From JALZKA01 sp963734015 (GTDB taxonomy: Bacteria > Actinomycetota > Thermoleophilia > Solirubrobacterales > 70-9): a stretch of 64,000 bases of DNA. Both the position numbers and the translations under genes were made by a program. Below, one piece after another: positions 20,534-29,280 of this stretch. The notes below the pieces were generated by a model, which made no database searches, was not told the origin of the DNA, and worked only from the letters and a program-made list of their open reading frames with translations. The stretch lies in assembly GCA_963734015.1 (NCBI GenBank), contig CAVTFG010000012.1, positions 186,001 through 250,000 on the forward strand, given 5' to 3'. How positions within the stretch are numbered: position 1 is the first letter of the stretch; every line of letters starts with the position of its first letter.

Positions 20534-23500
20534 ATGGTCAGTGTGTGGCGTCCCATAGCGCTCGCGCTCGCCGCACTGGCGTCATGGCGGGCGCCCGTGA
20601 GCCAGTCGCGGCTCGGGAGGATTCACCTCGTCCACGACGGGCACCGCCGCCTCTCCGTGGCGCGAGTGCTCGGGCTGGCGTCGATCGCAGCCCTTACGCT
20701 GCTCGCCGTAACTCCTGGCACGGCGCCCGCCCAAGGGGGCGCCCGGGCTGCAGCCGACGTGCCGAACTTCTGCAAGGTCGGGAACGCAGCTCGGCCCGGT
20801 AGGACCTCCGTTCTCACCCTCAGCGTGCGCCAGACGGGCTGTGCGACGGGCAAGCGGTTGGTCCGTGCCTACCACGAGTGCCGTATCGGCCAGGGTGACG
20901 GGGATGGCTGCGTCCGGCGCGTGGACGGCTACCGCTGCACCGAGCGCCGCTCGAACGAGGCGTCGAGTGCATTCAAGGCGCGGGTCAGCTGCCGCGACGG
21001 GGCGCGACGAGTCAAGCACAAGTACACGTGGTTTGGCGACGCGCCCGTCGTCGTGGACACCGAGGTCGAGCTCCGTGCCGCGTGGGCGGACCCGCTTGTC
21101 ACCGCGATCGAGCTCGACGCGGACATCTCCATGCGCTCGTGTCTCAAAGGCGGGCCCATCCGCGAGTCGCTCCGCCCGCTGACCCTCGATGGCAACGGGC
21201 ACACGATCAGGCAGACCTGCTTTGAGAAGCGGCTGCTCAACCAAAATGGCACCGGCTTTCTGGAGATCAGGGACGTGACGCTTACCCGCGGGGGCAATGA
21301 CGGCCCTGGCGCGGCGGTCACGACCAGGGGGGAGATCGTGGTGATGGACTCGCGAGTGCACGAGAACCTCTCCGAGGAGCCCGGCGGCGGGATCTTCTCG
21401 CAGCGAAAGGCGACGATCATCCGCTCGGTCATCACCGGCAACCTGGCGAACGACGACGGCGGCGGAGTCTACGCGCGGCGCGGCGGGATCCAGGTCTTCG
21501 ACTCGGTCCTGAGCAACAATCTGGTCGATGGGTCCGGCGGGGCGCTTGGCTCGACGGGAGACATCCTCGTCGTTCGCTCCCACGTCGACGGCAATACCAC
21601 CGACGGCGACGGGGGCGCCATCTACACCGACGAGGACGGCGACATCACCGTCATCGACTCGACCGTCGACGGCAACACCGCCGACGGACCGGGGGGCGCG
21701 ATGTTCACCCTCGAGGGCGATGTCACGGTCGTGAACTCGACTGTGAACGCCAACCGCGCCGACGATCGGGGCGGAGCGATCTCGGGCGAGGCCGACGTCA
21801 CCGTGATCAACTCGACGATCGCCCGAAACGCCGCCGTCGCGCACGTGGGCGGCGGGATCTGGGCTCGCAGCGACCTCTACGTGACCAACTCGACGATCAG
21901 CAATAATTACGCCGAGGGTCAGGGCGGAGGCGTGCTCGCCGCCGGGGACGTGGGCCTCACCTACTCCACGATCATCGACAACGTCGCACCCGTGGCGGCG
22001 AACGTCGGTGCAGGAGAGGACCTAACGGCCTTCGGCTCGATCATCGGTCCCGCAAATCCGGAGCCCCCCGGCGGCCAGGTCCAGCCCACCGGGACCAACT
22101 GTCGCGTTACGGCTGCCGAGTCGCACGGCTACAACGTCGTCTCCGACGATTCCTGCGGCCTCGCCGGGCTGGGCGATGTCATCGGTGGGGGCGACCCGTT
22201 GCTCGGAGGCCTCGCCCAGAACGGCGGGCTCGGCGAGACCCGGCTGCCCGAGCCCGGCAGCCCGGTCGTGGACCGGATCCCGCCCGGAGCCTGCGGTTTC
22301 GCCCCGTTCGGCTACGACCTCGAGGGCGAGCAGCACCTCGCGGCTTTCCAAATCGATCCCATCGCTCCCGTCACCACCGACCAACGCGGGGCCAGCAGGG
22401 ACCAGGGTGCAGGCTGCGATGTCGGCGCGGTCGAGGTCGGCTCGGCGCCGGTTGCTCGGCCAGGACCGCCCTCCGACGTGGGGCCACCGCCGTCCGACGA
22501 GCCGCCGCAAGCCGATTCGAGCGATCAGACCACGAGCCCCGTCGCCGGCCCCTCGACACCTGCCGAGGCGTCGGAGACGAGCGATCGAGCCGGACGGGGC
22601 GGCCGGGGAGCGAAGCGACCGGAGCTAGGCAACTTGGAGGAACGCGTCGACTTCAACGCACGCAGGATCCGGATCATGGAGCGGATCGCGAGGCGCTACC
22701 GCCATTTCAACGACTGCCTCACGCGGGTGCCGGTGAGCGAGTACGGGGACCGAAATCACCGTTTCGGCTTCCACTACGACGAGCGGGACGGAACCGGGCT
22801 CGACCGCAGGCCCGCGCTCGCGGTCGACACCGATCGGCGTAATCCCGACTACACCCTCCTCAAGTTCGCCCACCGAGACGCCTGTCAAAGCGCTCCGACG
22901 AAGACCGGGACGCCCGAGAACCCAGGGACGGGGGACCCTGCTCGCCAAGTCACAGGCACGGCGGGCCCCGCCCGCCAACATGTAGGGACCGGCTCGCGTC
23001 TTTCGAGGATCCGTGCCCTCGAGCGACGCTTGAGCGAGCTCGACCGGCGCGAAGGACGCCTGGAGAACATGTCCGAGCGTTTCGACGAGTTTGAGTCGTG
23101 CCTTTCGTGGGTGCCCGTGACCGAGTACGGCGATCCCGACGGGCGGTTCGGCTACCTCTTCGGGAGCGAGGGAGAGGTGCCCGGCTACAGGGCCGCGATC
23201 ACCATCGACGTCAGCGAGTGGGACGACCCCGATTACATGTTCCTGGGGTTCGAGCGCGGTGACCTACCCTCCTACCGCTCCATACGGCGGCGGGGCGGGG
23301 ATGAGACACCTGGACCGCCTGCGCCCACGGGCCCGAGTGCCCGCGAGTGCGGGGGCGAGCCGGGGGAGAGCGTCGACAGGGCCCCCGTGTCGGCACCCTC
23401 CCGCAAGGTAGGCGAGTTGCCGGGTAAAAGCACGTCCTCCCGCGACACGTCCTCCCGAGGCGAGTCCTCCCTTAACGACAGATTGGTCGACATTCGCCAG

Positions 23501-23776
23501 GAGCTCGCCTCCTTTGCTGAGGATGTCGAGGATCTGGGCGAGCCCGTCGAGGAGTTCGACACATTCGATCAATGCATGCACTTGATCGGTGTCACCGAGT
23601 ACGGAAACCGGTCCGGTACGGTCGGATACCACTTCGGAGCTGGGAAGCTCAGGCCCGCCTTCGCGATGGACTTCGGTCCTGGCCCCCCCGAATACCAGAT
23701 GCTCGCCCATCCCGGTGAGGAGCCTCCGAGCATCGAGTGCAATGAAGACGCAGGCGGTCTCTTCGCCAACGAGTGA
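20534..23776 (+). CDS. Large secreted beta-helix protein with three C-terminal Cys-containing repeat domains
   Basis: 1080 residues. After a hydrophobic N-terminal segment there is a Cys-containing domain, then a right-handed parallel beta-helix at about 175-560 built from regular rungs such as VVNSTVNANRADDRGGAI (choice-of-anchor-Q / polymorphic membrane protein style). After a proline-rich linker come three copies of an unrecognised domain of about 80 residues (about 700-780, 825-905, 980-1070). Each starts with a coiled-coil-like helix, then an F-x2-C-L/M box, then VTEYGD/VSEYGD, G-R/T-F/V-GY-x-F and a PDY/PEY near the end. Surface or extracellular location is inferred. ATG 20534 is chosen for its 2-nt spacing from the previous stop. 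Confidence 0.75.
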   Translation: MVSVWRPIALALAALASWRAPVSQSRLGRIHLVHDGHRRLSVARVLGLASIAALTLLAVTPGTAPAQGGARAAADVPNFCKVGNAARPGRTSVLTLSVRQTGCATGKRLVRAYHECRIGQGDGDGCVRRVDGYRCTERRSNEASSAFKARVSCRDGARRVKHKYTWFGDAPVVVDTEVELRAAWADPLVTAIELDADISMRSCLKGGPIRESLRPLTLDGNGHTIRQTCFEKRLLNQNGTGFLEIRDVTLTRGGNDGPGAAVTTRGEIVVMDSRVHENLSEEPGGGIFSQRKATIIRSVITGNLANDDGGGVYARRGGIQVFDSVLSNNLVDGSGGALGSTGDILVVRSHVDGNTTDGDGGAIYTDEDGDITVIDSTVDGNTADGPGGAMFTLEGDVTVVNSTVNANRADDRGGAISGEADVTVINSTIARNAAVAHVGGGIWARSDLYVTNSTISNNYAEGQGGGVLAAGDVGLTYSTIIDNVAPVAANVGAGEDLTAFGSIIGPANPEPPGGQVQPTGTNCRVTAAESHGYNVVSDDSCGLAGLGDVIGGGDPLLGGLAQNGGLGETRLPEPGSPVVDRIPPGACGFAPFGYDLEGEQHLAAFQIDPIAPVTTDQRGASRDQGAGCDVGAVEVGSAPVARPGPPSDVGPPPSDEPPQADSSDQTTSPVAGPSTPAEASETSDRAGRGGRGAKRPELGNLEERVDFNARRIRIMERIARRYRHFNDCLTRVPVSEYGDRNHRFGFHYDERDGTGLDRRPALAVDTDRRNPDYTLLKFAHRDACQSAPTKTGTPENPGTGDPARQVTGTAGPARQHVGTGSRLSRIRALERRLSELDRREGRLENMSERFDEFESCLSWVPVTEYGDPDGRFGYLFGSEGEVPGYRAAITIDVSEWDDPDYMFLGFERGDLPSYRSIRRRGGDETPGPPAPTGPSARECGGEPGESVDRAPVSAPSRKVGELPGKSTSSRDTSSRGESSLNDRLVDIRQELASFAEDVEDLGEPVEEFDTFDQCMHLIGVTEYGNRSGTVGYHFGAGKLRPAFAMDFGPGPPEYQMLAHPGEEPPSIECNEDAGGLFANE

Positions 23777-23821
23777 CCCACCGTAGGGCGAGCGCACCGC
23801 TCGGCGACCGCGTGCACCTGA

Positions 23822-24139
23822 ATGGCCGGCTGGCCGGGGCACGAACCCGGCGAGGGCGTTGACCGAGTGGTGCCTCGCGCGCTCGCGCGTCCGCGCGGCG
23901 GTCGAACCGATCGTCTCGAGGACGTCGCGCAGGACCTGGGATCACTGACAGAGGACGTCGAAGACCTCTTCGAGCCCGGGGAGGAGTTCGAGCTCTTCGA
24001 TCAGTGCATGTTCACGGTCGAGGTGAGCTCATCCGGCCGGGCCGGCGGCAACGTCGGGTACGTCTTCGGCGCCGGTCGCCGGTCGGCCTCCCCGCGGCCC
24101 GCATCCACCCCGAACACCGCACGCGGAGACCTCACCTGA
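23822..24139 (+). pseudogene. Fourth, truncated copy of the beta-helix protein's C-terminal domain
   Basis: The reading frame contains RLEDVAQDLGSLTEDVEDLF, then FELFDQCMFTVEV and GGNVGYVFGAG, which closely match the third domain copy of the preceding protein (VEEFDTFDQCMHLIGVTEYG, GYHFGAGK). The end after FGAG is unrelated, and there is no convincing start or signal peptide. It is most likely a domain-sized duplication left behind after the preceding stop codon. This copy occupies most of the 355-nt gap between the flanking genes. Confidence 0.6.
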
Positions 24140-25052
24140 TCGGAGGCGGAACCCCGTCTGCGGTGGCCGCAAGCGTCGGGTCCCACTCGCACACCGTGCA
24201 GGCGTGGCGGAAAGCGGACCGGGCGAATTCCAACGCGAGGGCATGCGGATCGGGGCTCTCGCGGATGTCCTCCCACTTGAGTACGTATTCGCCCAACTGT
24301 CCGTCCCAATGCGCCTCATCCGGGCTGATGCTCGCGTCCGCAAAGCCATCGGGCGTCGGGTATGCGTAAGCGAAGAAGGCCGCCCACTCGTGCTTCGGAT
24401 CCCCCGGCCACCACCCGATCGAGACCTGCTGGGCGTCGGCGCCGTTGCGCATGATGAAGTCATCCGAAGGTGGGTCGGCGGGCCGCCCAGAGAAGAGGTT
24501 GACCGCCAGGTCGAAGGTCCCCCACCAGGCGTTGACCGGCGTCGAGCGTCCGCGAAACGGAGCCCGAAACTCCGCCAGGACCAGCGCCGCGCGGGTGGCG
24601 GCGTCGAAGTAGGTGGCCACCTGCTCGGGGTCATACGTCGCGTGCTCGTGGTCCTCGTCCAGCGGCACCTGCCACGGCACCTCCTGGGGGGTGGGATTGA
24701 TCTCGACGATGCCCCCCAGGCGGCCCACGGCCTCGAGCACCTCACGCGTCACGTCCGCTACGGGCCGGTTGGGCGTGAGCGCGATCCGTGTCTCGTGACC
24801 GGCGCTGTGCTCGACCACGGCCTCGTGCGAGCGTAGATCGAGTGCTGCGACGATTGCGCCAGAGCCGTCGGGCGCCGGGAGTGGAAGGGTCTCCCAGCCG
24901 CGCGCGCTCAGCCGCAGGGCGGCGTGCTGTAGCTGCGGCTGGGCCGGGGCAAGCTCGACCGCGAGCTTGCCGAGCACTTGCGTGTGCGCGTGGAGCGTGT
25001 CGCAGCTCTCGCTCCACGCGCCGTAGCTGAGAGGTGGCCACCCGTCGGACAT
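24132..25052 (-). CDS. DUF5996 family protein
   Basis: 306 residues with the DUF5996 layout: an N-terminal W-P-x-L-x-Y-x-x-W (GWPPLSYGAWSESCDTLHAH), VGKLAVELAP, then PVNAWWGTFDLAVNLFSGR and the aromatic block HEWAAFFAYAYPTPDGF. The function of the family is not established. There is no signal peptide. The stop overlaps the truncated domain copy convergently by 8 nt. Confidence 0.85.
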   Translation of the reverse strand: MSDGWPPLSYGAWSESCDTLHAHTQVLGKLAVELAPAQPQLQHAALRLSARGWETLPLPAPDGSGAIVAALDLRSHEAVVEHSAGHETRIALTPNRPVADVTREVLEAVGRLGGIVEINPTPQEVPWQVPLDEDHEHATYDPEQVATYFDAATRAALVLAEFRAPFRGRSTPVNAWWGTFDLAVNLFSGRPADPPSDDFIMRNGADAQQVSIGWWPGDPKHEWAAFFAYAYPTPDGFADASISPDEAHWDGQLGEYVLKWEDIRESPDPHALALEFARSAFRHACTVCEWDPTLAATADGVPPPIR

Positions 25053-25164
25053 AGCCCAACGCTACTCCCGTCGGCGCCTCGTACGACTGCACGGACTGCT
25101 CGTCATACTCGCCGGGGAGCTCGACGGTCGCGTGCAGATCGGCCGCGATCGTCGAACACACGTG

Positions 25165-25989
25165 ATGCGCCTCGGCCTCTACATCCCGCCCTTTGACGAA
25201 CTCGCCGATCCCGCGCTCGTCGCCCGTCTGTGCGCCGAGGCCGAGGAGGCCGGCTGGGACGGCGTCTTCGTCTGGGACCAGGTGCGTTGGCGCGAGCCGG
25301 TCGTCGATGTCGCCGACCCGCAGATCACGCTCGCCGCGATCGCAAGCGCGACCGAGCGCATCCGTCTCGGCCCGATGGTCACTCCGCTCGCCCGGCGCCG
25401 CCCGGCCAAGGTCGCGCGCGAGACCGCCACGCTCGATCGGCTGAGCGACGGCCGGCTGACGCTGGGCGTCGGGCTCGGCAGCGACCGGTTCGCTCGGGAG
25501 TACTCGATCACGGGCGAGGAGGTCGATGACCGCCGTCGCGCGCGGATGCTGGACGAGGCGCTCGACATTCTCCAGGCCGCGTGGTCAGGTGAGCTCGTCC
25601 AACACCGCGGCGAGCACTACACGGTCGACGCCATGCGCTTTCTGCCACGTCCCGTGCAGCGTCCGGGCCCACCGATCTGGGCGGCGGGGTTCTACGGCAA
25701 CAAAAGGCCGTTGCGCCGGGCGATCCGCTATCAGGGTTTCTTTCCGGTCGGCCTCGAACACCCCGACCAGCTCGCCGAGGTCGTCGCCGGGCTCGACCGG
25801 CTGCGCCGCGAGGAGGGAAACGACGCGGCGGAGCCGTTCGACGTCGCCGTCGAGCTCGAGCCAGGCAGCGATCCAGGGCCTTTCGCCGCGGCCGGTGCTA
25901 CCTGGGGCCTCGTCGCGTTTCCCTCGGATCCGATCTCCGTCGACCAGGTCCGCGGCGTGATTCGCGAGGGACCAGGTCGCACGCGCTGA
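25165..25989 (+). CDS. LLM-class (luciferase-like) flavin-dependent oxidoreductase
   Basis: 274 residues: MRLGLYIPPFDELADPALVA, AEEAGWDGVFVWDQV, TPLARRRPAKVARETATLDRLS and GRLTLGVGLG are characteristic of the luciferase-like TIM barrel that uses F420 or FMN. The N-terminal form is close to the F420-dependent subgroup common in actinobacteria. The substrate is unknown. ATG 25165 is chosen because the barrel's first strand begins there. Confidence 0.85.
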   Translation: MRLGLYIPPFDELADPALVARLCAEAEEAGWDGVFVWDQVRWREPVVDVADPQITLAAIASATERIRLGPMVTPLARRRPAKVARETATLDRLSDGRLTLGVGLGSDRFAREYSITGEEVDDRRRARMLDEALDILQAAWSGELVQHRGEHYTVDAMRFLPRPVQRPGPPIWAAGFYGNKRPLRRAIRYQGFFPVGLEHPDQLAEVVAGLDRLRREEGNDAAEPFDVAVELEPGSDPGPFAAAGATWGLVAFPSDPISVDQVRGVIREGPGRTR

Positions 25990-26052
25990 ACCGCCGCCGA
26001 CCGATGCCCCCGGGCCCGTCTGCCCCCGGAATCACTGCAGGTCGCCTGATAG

Positions 26053-26112
26053 CTAGGCGATCAGAATGATCAGGATGACGATCAGTATCAGGGCGCCTAA
26101 TCCGATGTACAT
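26053..26112 (-). CDS. 19-residue hydrophobic peptide
   Basis: MYIGLGALILIVILIILIA followed by a stop: essentially one transmembrane helix. A very strong purine-rich Shine-Dalgarno (GGAAGGAGGAGG) precedes the ATG, in a region otherwise free of genes, which argues for real translation. It resembles the tiny single-helix membrane proteins and leader-like peptides of bacteria. The remaining sequence from 25990 to 26240 shows nothing else. Confidence 0.5.
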   Translation of the reverse strand: MYIGLGALILIVILIILIA

Positions 26113-26240
26113 GGCTCCTCCTCCTTCCCTGGGGACCCAGCGCAGCTACCCCGCGGGCTTGGGTGGAAACAGCTAGCCGCCAGCGATAGCGCAAGGAGTG
26201 CGCTCTTCCTTGCGCTCTCGGATTGTCGAGCCCTAGTGCC

Positions 26241-26615
26241 TCAGTGCGGGTCGAGTTGGCGTGCCAGCCAGACGCTGAGCAGTGTTCCGGTAACTGCTAG
26301 GCCGAAGGTGCCGGGGAAGACGCCTGGGCGCAGGTGATGGCGGGCGAGCACGCACGCGGCAGCGTCGATGCCGTCGATCACGGCTGACGCTTCGAGCCAG
26401 CCGCGCGTGGGGGCGTGGCGCTCCAGGGCGACCTGGAGCCCGACGCCGACTCCGAGGTCGCGGGCGCCGATCATGCGTACGAAGAGGCGCGTCCCGCCTT
26501 CGGGCTCGTCATCGCCGGTCATCGTGCGTGCCAGGAGGCCCGGCGCAAGGAGCGACACGACACCGAAGGCGATCCTGCCGCGCGCCAGGGTGACCGCCAG
26601 GTCCCGCTCCTCCAT
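26241..26615 (-). CDS. Small membrane protein, DUF4267-like
   Basis: 124 residues with three to four hydrophobic segments and the motif RMIGARDLGVGVGL, followed by GWLEASAVIDGIDAAAC; both recall DUF4267-type membrane proteins. The function is unknown. It is divergent from the membrane protein at 26673. Confidence 0.65.
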   Translation of the reverse strand: MEERDLAVTLARGRIAFGVVSLLAPGLLARTMTGDDEPEGGTRLFVRMIGARDLGVGVGLQVALERHAPTRGWLEASAVIDGIDAAACVLARHHLRPGVFPGTFGLAVTGTLLSVWLARQLDPH

Positions 26616-26659
26616 CTCGCCGATCCTATGAGATCGACCGCCGGCGCTGACGATGCGGG

Positions 26660-26665
26660 GATACT
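26660..26665 (+). promoter_or_regulatory. -10 box GATACT, leaderless membrane-protein gene
   Basis: GATACT ends 7 nt before ATG 26673. Confidence 0.45.
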
Positions 26666-26672
26666 CCCGACC

Positions 26673-28010
26673 ATGGCTGATCCGGACCGACGCAGGCGGA
26701 GCCCTTCAGGCCAGCTCCGCGACGCGGCGGTCTGGGGGATAGCCCTGGGTGCTGCGTCGGGCGCCGTGCTGGGCGCTGCGATCGACGGGGTCGGGGCTGG
26801 CGTTGGCGCCGTGGTCGGTGCCGCCGTGTACGCACCCGCCGAGGTGATCACCACGAGGAGCAGGAGCGCCGGCGAGATCAAGCCGCTCTGGCAGCGCATC
26901 TTCAGCAGCGCTCTGCTGATGGCGCTGTTCGGTTGGTTGCTGGGACTGATCTACGGCCCCGACGAGCCCCTGCTCACCGCGATCATCAGCGGTGCACTCC
27001 TCGGTCTGCTCGGTCTACGCCCGGGGAAGGTGGCGCTCGGGCTCTTGATCGGGGCCGCTCTGGGAGTTCTCTTCCAAGCTCTCGACGCCGGTCTCGACCC
27101 TGCGCTGGTAGCAGCGGCGGTGGCGATCGTCTACCGCGTGACCGCCGCGATCGCCTACCGTGATCGGCCCCTGGTCCGCGTGATGGCCGAGGAGGTACCG
27201 GCTGCGGAGCTGCGATATGTCGTGCCCTTCGAGGCGCGCTCGCGGTACGTCGGCGCCGATTACGTCGAGCAGCTCGCGAAAATCCGGGGCGGCACCTTCC
27301 GCCGCAATCCGCCCGACGTCGGAATTCTCGCCTCGCTCGACGGCTTGAACGGGCCGACCTTCGACCCGGGCCGGGTGCACCCGCTGATCCGCGAGTTCTA
27401 CGAGCACACCAGCCGATTCAAGCTCTCGATCATTCCCGAGTGGCGGCGCTGGATGAAGCCCGGATACGAGATCTTCAAGATGCTGGTCGCGCAGCCGCTC
27501 GGGCAAGCCGCGATCCCGTCCAACATCGAAGAGGCCCAGCGGGGAATGATCAGCACGATCGACACGATCGCCCTGGACGGCAACGAGGCGATCGACATCC
27601 GGGGCTGGATCCGGACCTACGCGGACTCAGGCAAGCCGATCTACGTCGGCATCTACACGAGCTTCAGGCACGAGGGCCGCGGCTATGTGAGCGTCGGCTT
27701 CCCGATCCCAAGCGCCAACTTCACCGCCACCTTGCTTCCCCAGAACGCCGGTGAGCACGATTTTGTACTGACGTCGCGAACCGAGCTCGCATTTACGGGC
27801 CATTACCTGAGCTCGGTCGACAGCGAGAAAGACGCGCTGACCGTGCTCAAGCTCCTCTATTTCCAGGAACACATCTTCGTCTACGTCGCCGAAGGCGAGC
27901 TGAGGACAGACCACAGCTTCTACCTGGCCGGACAGCGATTCCTCACCCTCCACTACGAGATCGAACGCCTTGCCGTGGCTACGCACAGTGACTTAGCCGA
28001 CGCGCCATGA
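26673..28010 (+). CDS. Unrecognised membrane protein with glycine-zipper N-terminus
   Basis: 445 residues. The first ~170 contain Gly/Ala-rich helices of glycine-zipper type (WGIALGAASGAVLGAAIDGVG, GAGVGAVVGAAVYA, then GALLGLLGLRPGK and GLLIGAALGVLFQAL). The remaining ~270 residues form a soluble alpha/beta domain with EFYEHTSRFKLSIIPEWRRW and HIFVYVAEGELRT; I do not recognise it. No catalytic motif is obvious. Leaderless start; it is followed by the amine-oxidase operon on the same strand 67 nt later but separated by that operon's own -10 box. Confidence 0.7.
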   Translation: MADPDRRRRSPSGQLRDAAVWGIALGAASGAVLGAAIDGVGAGVGAVVGAAVYAPAEVITTRSRSAGEIKPLWQRIFSSALLMALFGWLLGLIYGPDEPLLTAIISGALLGLLGLRPGKVALGLLIGAALGVLFQALDAGLDPALVAAAVAIVYRVTAAIAYRDRPLVRVMAEEVPAAELRYVVPFEARSRYVGADYVEQLAKIRGGTFRRNPPDVGILASLDGLNGPTFDPGRVHPLIREFYEHTSRFKLSIIPEWRRWMKPGYEIFKMLVAQPLGQAAIPSNIEEAQRGMISTIDTIALDGNEAIDIRGWIRTYADSGKPIYVGIYTSFRHEGRGYVSVGFPIPSANFTATLLPQNAGEHDFVLTSRTELAFTGHYLSSVDSEKDALTVLKLLYFQEHIFVYVAEGELRTDHSFYLAGQRFLTLHYEIERLAVATHSDLADAP

Positions 28011-28064
28011 GCCGTTAAGCGAGGCTCACCGGCACACGCTCGTCCCTGGTTGCAACGCCCCACG

Positions 28065-28070
28065 TACGAT
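28065..28070 (+). promoter_or_regulatory. -10 box TACGAT of the putative lysine operon
   Basis: TACGAT ends 7 nt before ATG 28078; no Shine-Dalgarno is present. Confidence 0.5.
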
Positions 28071-28077
28071 CCTGGAA

Positions 28078-29241
28078 ATGCCTCGCTCGGTCTCACCGCT
28101 TCCTGACTCCGCCGACGTGGTCATCCTCGGTGGCGGCGTGATCGGCACCAGCGCCGCCTTCCACCTGGCCGAGGCGGGCGTCGACGTCGTGCTCGTCGAG
28201 CGGGCGCAGCTCGGGAGCGGCTCCACGTGCCGAGCGGCCGGCGGGGTGCGCACCCAGTTCTCTGACGCGCTGAACGTCGAGATTGCCAAGCGCAGCCTGG
28301 ACGCGTTCCGCAACTTCGGCCGGCGGCCCGGGTGGGAGATCGACCTCAAGCAGGTCGGGTACATGTTTGTCCTCAGCCGTGAGCCCGACGTCGAGAAGTT
28401 CGAGCGCAGCGTCGCGCTTCAGAACGAATACGGACTGGCTTCCCGGATGCTTACGGCCGGCGAAGCTCGCGAGCTATGCCCACTGGTGCAGGGGGACGAC
28501 ATCCTCGCCGGCGCTTTCTCACCCGGCGACGGCCACGCAACCCCCGAGGGCGTGGTCCAGGGATACGCGTTCGCCGCCCGTGCCCACGGCGCGGAGATCC
28601 GCGTCAACTGCGAGGTACTCGACATCAACATCAGCGGCGCCGAGATCACCGAGGTCGTCACCGACCACGGCTCGATCCGGACGAGCACCGTGATCTGCGC
28701 CGCCGGCGCCTGGTCGCGAAGCTGCGGCGCTATGGTCGGCTTGGATCTGCCGGTCACGCCGTTGCGGCGCCAGGTCCTGTTCACCGAGGCGATGGACGGA
28801 CTCCCCGCCCAGATCCCCATGACGATTGACTTCGAGTCGAGCTTCTACTTTCACCGCGAGGGCCCCGGCCTGTTGATGGGGATGTCCGATCCGCATGAGA
28901 AGCCGGGCTTCAGCGTCGAGACAACCGACGACTGGATCCCCGGCCTGATGGAGGTGGTCCGGCGGCGGGCGCCTCGGATCGCCGACGCCGGTATCCGCGG
29001 CGGGTGGGCCGGGCTCTACGAGATGACGCCAGACCACACCGCGATCATCGGGGAGGCGACGAGCGTCTCGCGCTTCCTCTACGCGACCGGGTTCTCCGGA
29101 CACGGATTCCTCCAGGGCCCCGCCGTCGGCGAGATCCTCCGCGACCTGGTCTTGCGTCGCCCGCCGTTCGTCGACATCGAACCGTTGAGCCTGGAGCGCT
29201 TCGACGCGTCCGCCCTTCGCCCCGAGTACAACGTTGTATAA
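28078..29241 (+). CDS. FAD-dependent amine/amino-acid oxidase, DAO (sarcosine oxidase beta) family
   Basis: 387 residues: dinucleotide-binding VVILGGGVIGTSAAFHLAE at about 12-30, GSGSTCRAAGGVRTQF, a Rossmann-return ICAAGAWS, and the C-terminal FSGHGFLQGPAVGEILRDLV typical of the DAO superfamily. Such enzymes oxidise secondary or primary amines of small amino acids. Being 39 nt ahead of an ALDH7-type aldehyde dehydrogenase, it may act on L-pipecolate or L-2-aminoadipate in lysine breakdown; a sarcosine/proline-type substrate cannot be excluded. Confidence 0.82.
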   Translation: MPRSVSPLPDSADVVILGGGVIGTSAAFHLAEAGVDVVLVERAQLGSGSTCRAAGGVRTQFSDALNVEIAKRSLDAFRNFGRRPGWEIDLKQVGYMFVLSREPDVEKFERSVALQNEYGLASRMLTAGEARELCPLVQGDDILAGAFSPGDGHATPEGVVQGYAFAARAHGAEIRVNCEVLDINISGAEITEVVTDHGSIRTSTVICAAGAWSRSCGAMVGLDLPVTPLRRQVLFTEAMDGLPAQIPMTIDFESSFYFHREGPGLLMGMSDPHEKPGFSVETTDDWIPGLMEVVRRRAPRIADAGIRGGWAGLYEMTPDHTAIIGEATSVSRFLYATGFSGHGFLQGPAVGEILRDLVLRRPPFVDIEPLSLERFDASALRPEYNVV

Positions 29242-29280
29242 GCGACCTTCATCATCCGCCCAGAACTCACGGAGCAACCA

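Noticed and set aside
24742..25161. Minus-strand frame starting upstream of the DUF5996 gene
   Set aside because: It overlaps the DUF5996 coding sequence in another frame; its first 40 residues look mildly protein-like but no homologous family comes to mind.
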